NCBI RefSeq assembly: GCF_014596915.1
Contig: NZ_JACVWU010000034.1
Span: 1 to 64,000 of the forward strand
Reading direction: 5' to 3'
Origin: Streptomyces sp. TRM68416
GTDB lineage: Bacteria > Actinomycetota > Actinomycetes > Streptomycetales > Streptomycetaceae
DNA: 64,000 nt
In this document: piece by piece, positions 9,838 through 17,027 of the stretch
Numbering within the stretch: position 1 is the first letter of the stretch
How the letters are laid out: every line of letters begins with the position of its first letter
Made by a program: the position numbers and the translations under genes
Notes under the pieces: model-generated
What the model was told of the DNA's origin: nothing
What the model saw: the letters and a program-made list of their open reading frames with translations, nothing else
Database searches by the model: none

Positions 9838-10323
9838 ATGGCCCGTGCCGTCCCACGCGTGCGCAACCCCCTTCGGTTCCTGGCCCGCCTGACGGCCGTA
9901 CTCGCCGCGTTCGCCCTCATGGTCGCGTTCGCCGTCGTCCTGGCCCGGCTCACGCTCCAGCCCTCCCCCGCCTCGGAGTCGCTGACCCACACCAACATGC
10001 GGCCCGGCCGGTCCCTGCGCGCCTACCTCGACCAGCCCGCCCTGCGCGACGCCGTCAAGCAGATCGGCGGGAACGTGCTGCTCGGTGTGCCGTTCGGCGT
10101 GCTCGCCCCGGTCCTCGCGCCGAAGGCCCGGGGTGCGCTGCGGGTGCTGCTGCTGACGGCGACCGTGATGCTGTTGGTCGAGTTCGCCCAGGGCGCCCTG
10201 GTCACCGGGCGCGCCTTCGACGTCGACGACGTCATCCTCAACACCACGGGGGCGCTGCTCGGCTACCTGCTGCTGGGCCGGCGCATCGGGCGGGCGGTGC
10301 ACGCGCGGGAAGGGAGCGTTTAG
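9838..10323 (+). CDS. VanZ-like membrane protein
   Basis: A 161-residue protein with about four hydrophobic segments (near 18-38, 78-92, 98-118 and 132-145) and the VanZ-family signature NVLLGVPFGVLAP followed by FAQGALVTGRAFDVDDVILNTTG. VanZ of enterococci gives low teicoplanin resistance; the role of actinobacterial homologues is unknown. The ATG at 9838 follows TGGAGGACC. The stop overlaps the stop of the convergent tgmB gene by 4 bp, so the two transcripts must interfere or share a bidirectional end. Confidence 0.85.
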   Translation: MARAVPRVRNPLRFLARLTAVLAAFALMVAFAVVLARLTLQPSPASESLTHTNMRPGRSLRAYLDQPALRDAVKQIGGNVLLGVPFGVLAPVLAPKARGALRVLLLTATVMLLVEFAQGALVTGRAFDVDDVILNTTGALLGYLLLGRRIGRAVHAREGSV

Positions 10324-11258
10324 GCGGCTCCGTCCTTCGGGCGGGCCAGCCAGAGGGCGAGGGCGGCGGAGATCGGCTGCTCGGTCTCCAGTTCCACGAA
10401 GCCGAACTGGCCGCCCTGGTTGCATTCCAGGAACCACCAGACGCCGTCCTCGTCCTCGGCGAAGTCGAAGGCGGCGAACGCCAGCGAGGCCAGGCGCATG
10501 TAGTCGCGCACGGCGCCCGCGATGCGTCCGGGTACGGCGACCGGTTCCCAGCCGTGCCCGGTGTCGCCGTAGCGCCCGTCGACCTGGTCCGGTGCTGCCG
10601 TCTTGCGCGCCGCGAACTGCTGTACGCCGACGCAGGTCAGCCGGATGTCGGCCCGCTTGGGCACATAGCGCTGGAGCAGGGCCGGACCGGCCGCTACGGC
10701 GGAGAAGTCCGTGTCGGGGCCGATCAGCGTCGTCGGCAGGGCCGTGCCCGGTGCGTCGGGCGGCGGCCCCGAGGCGGACTTCACCACCACGTTCCGGTGC
10801 TCCTCGGCGAACTCCCGCGCCAGCCGCGGCGAGGTCGTGAACACGGTCGGCGGCACGGCGAAGCCGCTGAGGTGGGCGACCCTCAGCTGCCAGGGCTTCA
10901 GGCGGGCGCGTTCCGCGTCGCGCGGGTGGTTCATCCACCGCGCGGAGGCGGAGAAGAGCATGCCGAAGAGCGCCTGCCGGGTCTCGGCGGTCAGCCACGG
11001 CGAGGGCTGGGCCGCGTGCGCCGCCGGTTCGCCGGGCCTGCGCATCCACACGGAACGCAGGCCGCCCATGCTGAGCACGTGCCCGTTGACCGACAGATGG
11101 CCGACGAAGTCGCCGTGCGCGTAGTCGGCGGACAGCACGGCCTTGCCGGGCAGGTCGGCGGGGTCGAGGCGCATCACGGGGGTCCCCGTCCCGTGGAGCC
11201 TGGCCACCACCATGTCGGCGGTCACGTCCTCCTCGGACGTGAGGATCAGTACGGTCAT
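10320..11258 (-). CDS. tgmB: ATP-grasp ribosomal peptide maturase (graspetide ligase)
   Basis: A 312-residue ATP-grasp ligase of the SAV_5884-type RiPP maturase family. It is expected to activate Asp/Glu side chains of the adjacent precursor as acyl-phosphates and join them to Thr/Ser hydroxyls, giving omega-ester macrocycles. The N-terminal lobe begins MTVLILTSEEDVTADMVVARL. The ATP-grasp core shows VVKSASG, LLQRYVPKRADIRLTCVG and the metal-binding FLECNQGGQFGFVE. The ATG at 11258 fits family length; a 93-residue extension would overlap tgmA. It is 14 bp after tgmA in one operon. The O-methyltransferase (PIMT-like) often found in such clusters is absent here. Confidence 0.92.
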   Translation of the reverse strand: MTVLILTSEEDVTADMVVARLHGTGTPVMRLDPADLPGKAVLSADYAHGDFVGHLSVNGHVLSMGGLRSVWMRRPGEPAAHAAQPSPWLTAETRQALFGMLFSASARWMNHPRDAERARLKPWQLRVAHLSGFAVPPTVFTTSPRLAREFAEEHRNVVVKSASGPPPDAPGTALPTTLIGPDTDFSAVAAGPALLQRYVPKRADIRLTCVGVQQFAARKTAAPDQVDGRYGDTGHGWEPVAVPGRIAGAVRDYMRLASLAFAAFDFAEDEDGVWWFLECNQGGQFGFVELETEQPISAALALWLARPKDGAA

Positions 11259-11272
11259 ACGGTGGCGGTTCC

Positions 11273-11464
11273 TCAGTCGTCGAAGTGCGTCTGGGAACCC
11301 GCGGTGGACGCCGTCGTGCCGGCCGCGAGGAGCAGTTCCCGGTCCATGACGGCCGGGCGGCCGTCGGCCAGCACGTTGAGCTGCCGCGCGGCGTCGTAGT
11401 GGTACGGCGTCACCGTGGTCGTAAGCCCGCCGGAACAGACGTAGTTGAGGGTGAACGGTCGCAC
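11273..11464 (-). CDS. tgmA: ATP-grasp-modified RiPP precursor peptide
   Basis: A 63-residue precursor. I choose the GTG at 11464 because GGAGG lies at 11477-11473, 8 nt away; the upstream ATG at 11479 overlaps that site and would add five residues. The leader begins MRPFTLNYV, the conserved start of this peptide family, and a second conserved part is QLNVLADGRPAV. The C-terminal core TTASTAGSQTHFDD holds clustered Thr/Ser donors and a terminal Asp-Asp acceptor pair, as expected for ester-linked graspetides. The ligase tgmB follows at once. Ring pattern and bioactivity are unknown. Confidence 0.9.
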   Translation of the reverse strand: MRPFTLNYVCSGGLTTTVTPYHYDAARQLNVLADGRPAVMDRELLLAAGTTASTAGSQTHFDD

Positions 11465-11504
11465 TCGGAGAACCTCCATGGTCGCGCGTGATCTGCGTAC
11501 AGTC

Positions 11505-11527
11505 CCTTACGCGCCTGTTGCGTAAGG
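11505..11527. promoter_or_regulatory. Perfect inverted repeat upstream of tgmAB
   Basis: CCTTACGC (11505-11512) and GCGTAAGG (11520-11527) form a perfect 8-bp dyad with a 7-bp spacer, about 40-60 nt upstream of the tgmA start. It is in the only sizeable non-coding gap near the cluster and is a plausible operator. The cognate regulator is not identified. Confidence 0.45.
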
Positions 11528-11708
11528 AATTCATCACTTTCGGCTACATGGGGGGTGAAGGTCGTCACATCACCTGCATCATCTGCACCAGAAGCACCAG
11601 ACACGCCAGGGGGACGCTTCGGTGGGGCGCGGGCACGGCGAAGGCGCCCGGGTGCAGCGCCGGACCCGCGCCGGCGCCGGTCAGTGGCGGACCGTGGGCT
11701 GAGCGGTC

Positions 11709-11945
11709 CTAGTGTCGGGTCCAGGTGAACTTGTCCCCGCCGACCCACCTGACCACGTCCGGGTCGTCCAGATCGTGGACGGTGATGCCGTATGCCGCGG
11801 CGGCTTCCAGTACGTCGACGACGGCTTTCGCCTCGCCGACCACCATTCCGTCGATCTCCACGATGCGGAACGGAGGCGTGCCCGGCTGCACCCCGAGCAC
11901 CATGATCCGGGGGTGGGAGATGTAGGGGCTCGCGATTTCGGTCAT
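11709..11945 (-). CDS. Small conserved-looking hypothetical protein
   Basis: A 78-residue protein from the ATG at 11945; an in-frame ATG at 11966 would add seven residues, and neither has a clear ribosome site. It reads as a compact alpha/beta domain: a hydrophobic strand (RIMVLGVQPG), a second strand-like piece (FRIVEIDGMVVG), a helix (EAKAVVDVLEAAAAYG) and a short acidic tail ending KFTWTRH. I do not recognise the family. It lies 44 bp downstream of the topoisomerase gene on the same strand and could be its operon partner. Codon use is typical of its neighbours. Confidence 0.6.
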   Translation of the reverse strand: MTEIASPYISHPRIMVLGVQPGTPPFRIVEIDGMVVGEAKAVVDVLEAAAAYGITVHDLDDPDVVRWVGGDKFTWTRH

Positions 11946-11989
11946 GCAATAGAGCGTAGAACGCATCCGGCGATTGCCAACCGGACGGC

Positions 11990-13006
11990 TCATCCGGCCA
12001 GCAGGTCCAGGACGGCCGCCTCGACCGCTCCCTGCGTGGCCGGACGGCCGAAGACCCCGTGCTCGCCCAGCCGGGTGAGGGCGGGGGCGACGGTCCTGCC
12101 CCGCTCGAAGAGCTCGAAGACCTCGGGGTCGATGTAGGAGGCCCGGCAGACGGCGGGGGTGTTGCCCAGGTAGTGGCTGACCTCGCGGACGGCGCGGCTC
12201 GCCTGGCGGCGCCGGGCGGCCGGTGTGTCGCGGGCGTCCCCGGCGGTGACGGCGAGCGCGACGGCGGCCAGCACCGTGGCGTGCCAGGTGCGGAAGTCCT
12301 TGGCGGTGATCTCCGTCCCGGACAGCCTGCGCAGGGCCTCGTTCACGTCCTCGCCGCGCAGGTCGTGCCAGGCGCGCCCCTCCCAGAAGGCCAGCAGTCG
12401 CTGCCCGCCCCGCGGCCGACGCAGAAGCGCTCCTACGGCGGCGTGCGCCTGCTCGTCCACGAGCGCCCGCACCGTTTCGGTGCCGCCCTTGGCCGGATAG
12501 CCGAACGTGATCTCGTCCCGGCCGAGGGTGACGTGCTCGCGCAGCATCGTCGTCAGGCCGTACGTTTCGCTCGCCCGGGTGTGCCGATCGCTGCCGACGC
12601 GGAAGAAGCCGAGGTCGAGCAGGCGCACCGCGCAGGCGGTGACCCGGGACCGGCTCAGCCCGCGGCCCGCGAGGTCCTCGGCGACCCGGGCCCGCAGTTC
12701 GGGCAGCGAACGGGCCACCTCGCGCACGTGTGCGTGCTTGGCCCGCTCCTGCTCGGCGCGGAAGTGCTCGTGGTAGAGGTACTGGCGGCGCCCGGCGTCG
12801 TCGGTGCCGACGGCCTGGAGGTGTCCGTTGGGCCAGCGGCAGATCCACACGTCGGCCCAGGCGGGCGGGATGGCCAGCGCCCGGATCCGGGCGAGCTGCT
12901 CGGCGTCGGTGAGCGGCTTGCCGTCCACGTCGCGGTAGCGGAAGCCCCGTCCGCAGCGCACGCGGCTGAAGCCGGGGCTCTCCCACGAGCTGGTGCGCAG
13001 TCTCAC
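11990..13006 (-). CDS. DNA topoisomerase IB
   Basis: A 338-residue bacterial type IB topoisomerase of the eukaryotic/poxviral class, which relaxes supercoils by a 3'-phosphotyrosine nick. The N-terminal part has RGFRYRDVDGKPL and IPPAWADVWICRWPNGHLQA. The catalytic domain has FRVGSDRHTRASETYGLTTM, AKDFRTWHATVLAA and the nucleophile Tyr near residue 290 in RASYIDPEV. The GTG at 13006 overlaps the SDR stop (GTGA), so translation is coupled. Such enzymes are accessory in actinobacteria beside topoisomerase IA and gyrase. The longer open frame upstream is only antisense of other genes. Confidence 0.93.
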   Translation of the reverse strand: MRLRTSSWESPGFSRVRCGRGFRYRDVDGKPLTDAEQLARIRALAIPPAWADVWICRWPNGHLQAVGTDDAGRRQYLYHEHFRAEQERAKHAHVREVARSLPELRARVAEDLAGRGLSRSRVTACAVRLLDLGFFRVGSDRHTRASETYGLTTMLREHVTLGRDEITFGYPAKGGTETVRALVDEQAHAAVGALLRRPRGGQRLLAFWEGRAWHDLRGEDVNEALRRLSGTEITAKDFRTWHATVLAAVALAVTAGDARDTPAARRRQASRAVREVSHYLGNTPAVCRASYIDPEVFELFERGRTVAPALTRLGEHGVFGRPATQGAVEAAVLDLLAG

Positions 13007-13812
13007 GGGCGCCGCCAGTCGTTGCTGCCCAGGTGGGAGCCGGCCTGCGGTCCCATCCGCAGCATGCCGCCGTCCACGGCCCAGGAGGCACCGGTGACGT
13101 ACGAGGCGTCGGGGCCGGCCAGGAAGGCGATCACGGCGGCGACCTCCCGTGCGTCGCCGGGACGGCCGAGCGGCACGCCGGGGCGTTCCTGGGCGTGCAC
13201 GTCGACGTCCTCCTGGCCGGTCATCGGCGTGGCGATCTCGCCGGGGGCGACGGCGTTGACGGTGATGCCGTGCTCGGCGAGTTCCAGGGCCATCACCTGG
13301 GTGAGCAGGCCGAGTCCGCCCTTGGCCGCGCAGTAGGGTGCGGCGCCCACCCGCGGCTGGTGCTCGTGGACGGAGGTGACGTTGACGATCCGGCCCCCGT
13401 CGCCCTGCCGGATCATGTGCCGGGCGGCCCGCTGACCGCACAGGAACGGGCCGATCAGGTCGACTTCGACGACTTCGCGCACCACGTCCGGTTCCAGGTC
13501 GAGGAAGGGCGTCCTGGTGCCCGTACCGGCGTTGTTGACCAGGACGTCCACGCGGCCGAGCCGGTCGCACAGCTCGTCGACCGTGTCGGCGGCGACGGGC
13601 AGCCGGGTGAGGTCCATCCGGGCCACGGCGGCCCGCTGCCCGTGGGCGCGGACCTCCTCGGCGGTCTCCTCGGCACCCTCGAGGTCGCTGTGCCAGGTGA
13701 TCCCGACGTCCATCCCCGCCCGGGCCAGGCGGACCGCCGTCGCCCGTCCGATGCCGGAGTCGGCGCCGGTGATCACGGCCACCTTGGTGCGGGGAGCGGT
13801 GGGGTCGGACAT
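13003..13812 (-). CDS. Short-chain dehydrogenase (glucose 1-dehydrogenase-like)
   Basis: A 269-residue classical SDR. The cofactor loop TGADSGIG sits near residue 15, NNAGTG follows near 92, the catalytic Tyr-Lys pair is in YCAAKGG near 160, and the family PG motif is VAPGEIATPM. Relatives oxidise sugars or other secondary alcohols with NAD(P). GGAGGAGG precedes the ATG. It is the first gene of a two-gene leftward operon whose second gene, topoisomerase IB, starts within its stop codon. That pairing has no obvious metabolic logic and may simply reflect compaction. Confidence 0.88.
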   Translation of the reverse strand: MSDPTAPRTKVAVITGADSGIGRATAVRLARAGMDVGITWHSDLEGAEETAEEVRAHGQRAAVARMDLTRLPVAADTVDELCDRLGRVDVLVNNAGTGTRTPFLDLEPDVVREVVEVDLIGPFLCGQRAARHMIRQGDGGRIVNVTSVHEHQPRVGAAPYCAAKGGLGLLTQVMALELAEHGITVNAVAPGEIATPMTGQEDVDVHAQERPGVPLGRPGDAREVAAVIAFLAGPDASYVTGASWAVDGGMLRMGPQAGSHLGSNDWRRP

Positions 13813-13936
13813 GGCGGGCCTCCTCCTCGGGGCAACGGCGGGACGCGCATCGCAGTACCCGGGCGCGTCGCGGACAAACGGTCCGCCCGTCGTGCGGCGC
13901 GCGCGGCCCTGGGGAACCCTGGAGGTGGAGGTGGCG

Positions 13937-14974
13937 ATGGATCCCGTCGAGGCACTGGACCGGATCGCCTTCCTGCTGGAGCGGTCCCTGGCGCCGTCCT
14001 ATCGGGTACGGGCCTTCCGCACCGCGTCCCGGGTGCTGGCGGAGCTGCCGGCGGCGGAGCTGCGGGAGCGGGCGGCGGCCGGGACGCTGGAGGCGCTGCG
14101 CGGGGTCGGTCCGAAGACGGCGCAGGTGGTGCGCGAGGCGCTGGACGGTGAGGTGCCGGGCTATCTGCGGAAGCTGGAGGGCGAGGCCGGGCGGCCGTAC
14201 GACGGGGCCGGTGCCGGGCTGCGGGCGCTGCTGCGCGGGGACTGCCATCTGCACTCCGACTGGTCGGACGGCGGCAGCCCGATCGAGGAGATGGGCCGGA
14301 CGGCCGCCGCGCTCGGTCACGAGTGGGCGGTGCTCACCGACCACTCCCCCCGGCTCACGGTGGCCCGCGGCCTGTCGCCCGAGCGGCTGCGCGAGCAGCT
14401 GGAGGTGGTGGCGGCGCTGAACGAGACCTGGGCGCCGTTCCGGCTGCTGACCGGGATCGAGTGCGACATCCTCGACGACGGCTCGCTGGACCAGGAGCCC
14501 GAGCTGCTGGACCGGCTGGACCTCGTGGTGGTCTCGGTCCACTCCAAGCTGCGCATGGACGCCCGGTCGATGACCCGCCGCATGGTGGCCGCCGTCCGCG
14601 ATCCGCACTCCGACGTGCTCGGGCACTGCACCGGGCGGCTGGTCACCGGGCGGGGTCGGCCCGAGTCCGCGTTCGACGCGGAGGAGGTGTTCGCCGCGTG
14701 CGCCGAGACCGGTACCGCCGTGGAGATCAACAGTCGGCCCGAGCGGCTGGACCCGCCGCGCCGGCTGCTGCGCCGGGCGGTCGCGGCGGGCGCGCTGTTC
14801 TCGATCGACACCGACGCGCACGCTCCGGGCCAGCTGGACTGGCAGGTCCTCGGCTGCGCCCGGGCGGAGGAGTGCGGGGTGCCGGCCGAGCGCGTCGTCA
14901 CGACCTGGTCGTTGGAGGAGCTGCTGGCCTGGACCCGGGAGCGCCGGACGCCCGCGCGCGTGGCGGGGACGTGA
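13937..14974 (+). CDS. HhH-PHP domain metal-dependent phosphoesterase (PolX C-terminal-like)
   Basis: A 345-residue protein built like the X-family DNA polymerase without its polymerase domain. Residues about 1-80 hold a helix-hairpin-helix DNA-binding unit (LEALRGVGPKTAQVVREAL). Residues about 100-335 form a PHP hydrolase with metal ligands visible in GDCHLHSDWSDG, LTDHS, GIECDI, VVVSVHS, LGHCTGR, EINSRP and SIDTDAHAP. It may be a 3'-exonuclease/phosphatase in DNA repair or a histidinol-phosphatase-like enzyme. The ATG at 13937 follows GGAGGTGG; GTG codons at 13925 and 13931 are in frame but less well placed. A HAD gene follows after 45 bp. Confidence 0.86.
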   Translation: MDPVEALDRIAFLLERSLAPSYRVRAFRTASRVLAELPAAELRERAAAGTLEALRGVGPKTAQVVREALDGEVPGYLRKLEGEAGRPYDGAGAGLRALLRGDCHLHSDWSDGGSPIEEMGRTAAALGHEWAVLTDHSPRLTVARGLSPERLREQLEVVAALNETWAPFRLLTGIECDILDDGSLDQEPELLDRLDLVVVSVHSKLRMDARSMTRRMVAAVRDPHSDVLGHCTGRLVTGRGRPESAFDAEEVFAACAETGTAVEINSRPERLDPPRRLLRRAVAAGALFSIDTDAHAPGQLDWQVLGCARAEECGVPAERVVTTWSLEELLAWTRERRTPARVAGT

Positions 14975-15019
14975 CGTGGTACTCGGGCGGGACGGACGAC
15001 GAACGAGAGGAGCGGGTTC

Positions 15020-15688
15020 ATGGGACGCGCGGCCGTGTTCGACGTCGACGGCACGCTCGTCGACACCAACCACCTCCATGTCGTGACCTGGTGGGAGGCC
15101 TTCCGCCAGGCGGGCCACCGGGTGCCCATGCACGCCGTGCACCGGGCTGTGGGGCTGGGTTCCGACGATCTGGTCGCCCACCTGCTGGGCGAGGACCGGG
15201 ACAAGGACCTCGACGCGGAGCTGAGCGCCGCCCACAAGGCCCTGTACGGGCAGTACTTCGACCGCCTTCCCGCGCTGGAGGACGCCGGGCGGCTGCTGCG
15301 CCGGCTGGACCGCGAGGGCTGGACGGTGGTGCTCGCCACCTCGGCCGGCGGCGCGGAGCTGGGCGCGCTGCGCCGGGCGATCTCCGCGGACGACGCCATC
15401 ACGGCCACGGCGAGCGCGGACGACGTCGAGGAGGGCAAGCCCGCGCCCGAGCCCGTGGAGCACGCCCTGGAGCTGGCCGGCGTCCCCGCCGAGCGGGCCG
15501 TGTTCGTCGGGGACACCGTGTGGGACATGCGGGCGGGCACCCGGGCCGGGGTGCGCTGTGCCGCCGTGCTGTGCGGGGGCATTCCGCGGGCCGACCTGGA
15601 GGAGGCCGGCGCGGACGCGGTGTACGACGGTCCGGCGGAGCTGCTCGCCTCGCTCGCGCAGAGTCCGTTCGCCCTGATCGACCCGTGA
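15020..15688 (+). CDS. HAD-superfamily phosphatase (beta-phosphoglucomutase/Gph-like)
   Basis: A 222-residue HAD subfamily IA hydrolase. Motif I is FDVDGTLVDTNHLH with nucleophile Asp and acid/base Asp, motif II is the VVLATSAGG region, motif III Lys lies in EEGKPAPEP, and motif IV is FVGDTVWDMRAG. A cap domain occupies about residues 18-80. It should remove phosphate from a small sugar phosphate or similar; the substrate is not readable. GAGAGGAG precedes the ATG. It probably shares a transcript with the HhH-PHP gene, and the structured region with an intrinsic terminator follows its stop. Confidence 0.9.
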   Translation: MGRAAVFDVDGTLVDTNHLHVVTWWEAFRQAGHRVPMHAVHRAVGLGSDDLVAHLLGEDRDKDLDAELSAAHKALYGQYFDRLPALEDAGRLLRRLDREGWTVVLATSAGGAELGALRRAISADDAITATASADDVEEGKPAPEPVEHALELAGVPAERAVFVGDTVWDMRAGTRAGVRCAAVLCGGIPRADLEEAGADAVYDGPAELLASLAQSPFALIDP

Positions 15689-15754
15689 CGCAGATCACCC
15701 CAAAACGGGTTGGCCTCCTGGAACACCCGCGAGTGGTTGCCCGTTGAACCAGGC

Positions 15755-15867
15755 GTGGGTACGGATGGGACAGTGTCCCCGGGCCTCACCTTTCGCCCAC
15801 AGGGAAGATCGTTCGGCTGAAGCCCTGTGGAGCCTTTCGCCGAGAGGCGACCGCCATCCGTACCCGC
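15755..15867 (+). ncRNA. Candidate structured RNA (multibranch leader or small RNA), unassigned family
   Basis: The 310-bp gap 15689-15998 folds unusually well. GGGTACGGATGG (15757-15768) pairs perfectly with 15854-15865 to close a domain. Inside are GGGAC-agt-GTCCC (15767-15779, sharing two bases with the closing stem), CCACAGGG (15797-15804) with CCCTGTGG (15823-15830), and TCGCC-GAGA-GGCGA (15837-15850) with a GNRA tetraloop. An intrinsic terminator follows at 15878-15916. The order closed multibranch domain, then terminator, then gene start at 15999 resembles a riboswitch or attenuator, but it could be an independent small RNA. It matches no RNA family I know. Confidence 0.5.
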
Positions 15868-15877
15868 CTTCGGTCCG

Positions 15878-15916
15878 CCCCGACCGCGAATCCCCCGTCG
15901 CGGTCGGGGCTTCTTT
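15878..15916 (+). terminator. Intrinsic (rho-independent) terminator
   Basis: Perfect 12-bp stem CCCCGACCGCGA (15878-15889) with TCGCGGTCGGGG (15898-15909), an 8-nt loop, then a T-rich tail CTTCTTTCT. The tail is on the plus strand, so it ends rightward transcription from the HAD gene or from the structured RNA, 83 bp before the downstream SDR start. Confidence 0.8.
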
Positions 15917-15998
15917 CTGCCCGCTGTGCGAAGCCTCGCGTGCATCCCCGCCCGCCGGGTACTCGGGACGCCCCCACAGCGGCCGAGAGGAGCCGAAG

Positions 15999-17027
15999 GT
16001 GAGCAGCGCAGCGGGCAGCAGGATCGTCGTCACGGGTGCCACCGGCAACGTCGGTACGAGCGTGGTGCGGCTCCTCTCCGAGGATCCCGAGGTCGGATCC
16101 GTGCTGGGTCTGGCCCGCAGGGTGCCCGGCTGGTCGCCCCCGAAGACGGAGTGGTCCGCGGTCGACCTGGCCTCCGACCGGGCGGACCTCGCCAAGGAGT
16201 TCGCGGGCGCGTCCGCCGTCGTGCACCTGGCCTGGGCGTTCCAGCCGACCCATGATCCGGCGGCGACGTGGCGCACGAACGTGCTCGGCGCGATCCGGGT
16301 GTTCGACGCGGTGGCCGCGGCCGGGGTGCCGGCCCTGATCCACGCGTCCTCGGTCGGGGCGTACTCGCCCGGCCCGAAGGACCGCTCCGTGGACGAGTCG
16401 TGGCCGACGCACGGCTGGCCGGACGCCGCGTACTGCCGGGAGAAGGCCTACCTGGAGCGGACCCTGGACACCTTCGAGCGCGAGCATCCGGACGTGCGGG
16501 TGGTCCGCATGCGGCCCGCGTTCCTCTTCAAGCGGGAGTCCGCGAGCGAGCAGCGCCGGATCTTCGGCGGACGCTTCCTGCCCGGCCCCCTGGTGCGGCC
16601 GCAGTTGCTGCCCTTCCTGCCCGACATCCCCGGGCTGCGGGTGCAGGCGCTGCACACCGACGACGCGGCCGAGGCCTACCGGCTCGCGGTCCACGCCGAT
16701 GTGCGCGGCGCCTTCAATCTGGCCGCCGAGCCGCCGGTCGACGCGGAGCTGCTGGGCGAGATGTTCGGCGCCCGCCCGGTCCGGCTGCCGCGGACGGCGG
16801 CCCGCTCGGCGATCGCCGCCGCGTGGGGGCTGCACCTCCTGCCGGCCTCGCCCCACCTGTTCGACGCCGTGCTCCGGCTGCCCCTGATGGACTGCACCCG
16901 CGCCCGCTCGGAACTGCGCTGGCGCCCCGAGCGCACGGCACCGCAGGTACTGGAGGAGTTCCTGCTCGGCATGCGGCAGGGGGAGGGCGCCGACACCGAC
17001 CCGCTGCGCGGCCGGAAGGCGAGCTGA
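15999..17027 (+). CDS. NAD-dependent epimerase/dehydratase family protein (extended SDR)
   Basis: A 342-residue extended SDR from the GTG at 15999, with GAGAGGAG just upstream. The Rossmann motif is VVTGATGNVG near residue 12. The catalytic region has HASSVGAYSPG and YCREKAYLE, with Tyr and Lys in YxxxK. Substrate-domain residues after 180 include VRMRPAFLF and the conserved LHTDDAAEAY. These proteins act on nucleotide sugars or similar diols; no partner here narrows the substrate. The gene sits downstream of the structured RNA and terminator, so premature termination may control it. Its stop lies inside the first partial unit of a tandem repeat. Confidence 0.86.
   Translation: MSSAAGSRIVVTGATGNVGTSVVRLLSEDPEVGSVLGLARRVPGWSPPKTEWSAVDLASDRADLAKEFAGASAVVHLAWAFQPTHDPAATWRTNVLGAIRVFDAVAAAGVPALIHASSVGAYSPGPKDRSVDESWPTHGWPDAAYCREKAYLERTLDTFEREHPDVRVVRMRPAFLFKRESASEQRRIFGGRFLPGPLVRPQLLPFLPDIPGLRVQALHTDDAAEAYRLAVHADVRGAFNLAAEPPVDAELLGEMFGARPVRLPRTAARSAIAAAWGLHLLPASPHLFDAVLRLPLMDCTRARSELRWRPERTAPQVLEEFLLGMRQGEGADTDPLRGRKAS

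Noticed and set aside
11488..11712. Plus-strand small ORF opposite the tgm promoter
   Set aside because: No ribosome site, and poor codon bias across the dyad region.
11990..15463. 1157-codon frame suggesting a giant fused topoisomerase
   Set aside because: Only the last 338 codons match topoisomerase IB; the upstream part is antisense or out of frame to the SDR, PHP and HAD genes. The GTGA overlap gives a natural start.
15689..15998. Known RNA families (6S, 6C, SRP, tmRNA, cobalamin, ZTP and similar riboswitches)
   Set aside because: Diagnostic sequence blocks I know for these families are missing; kept as an unassigned structured RNA.
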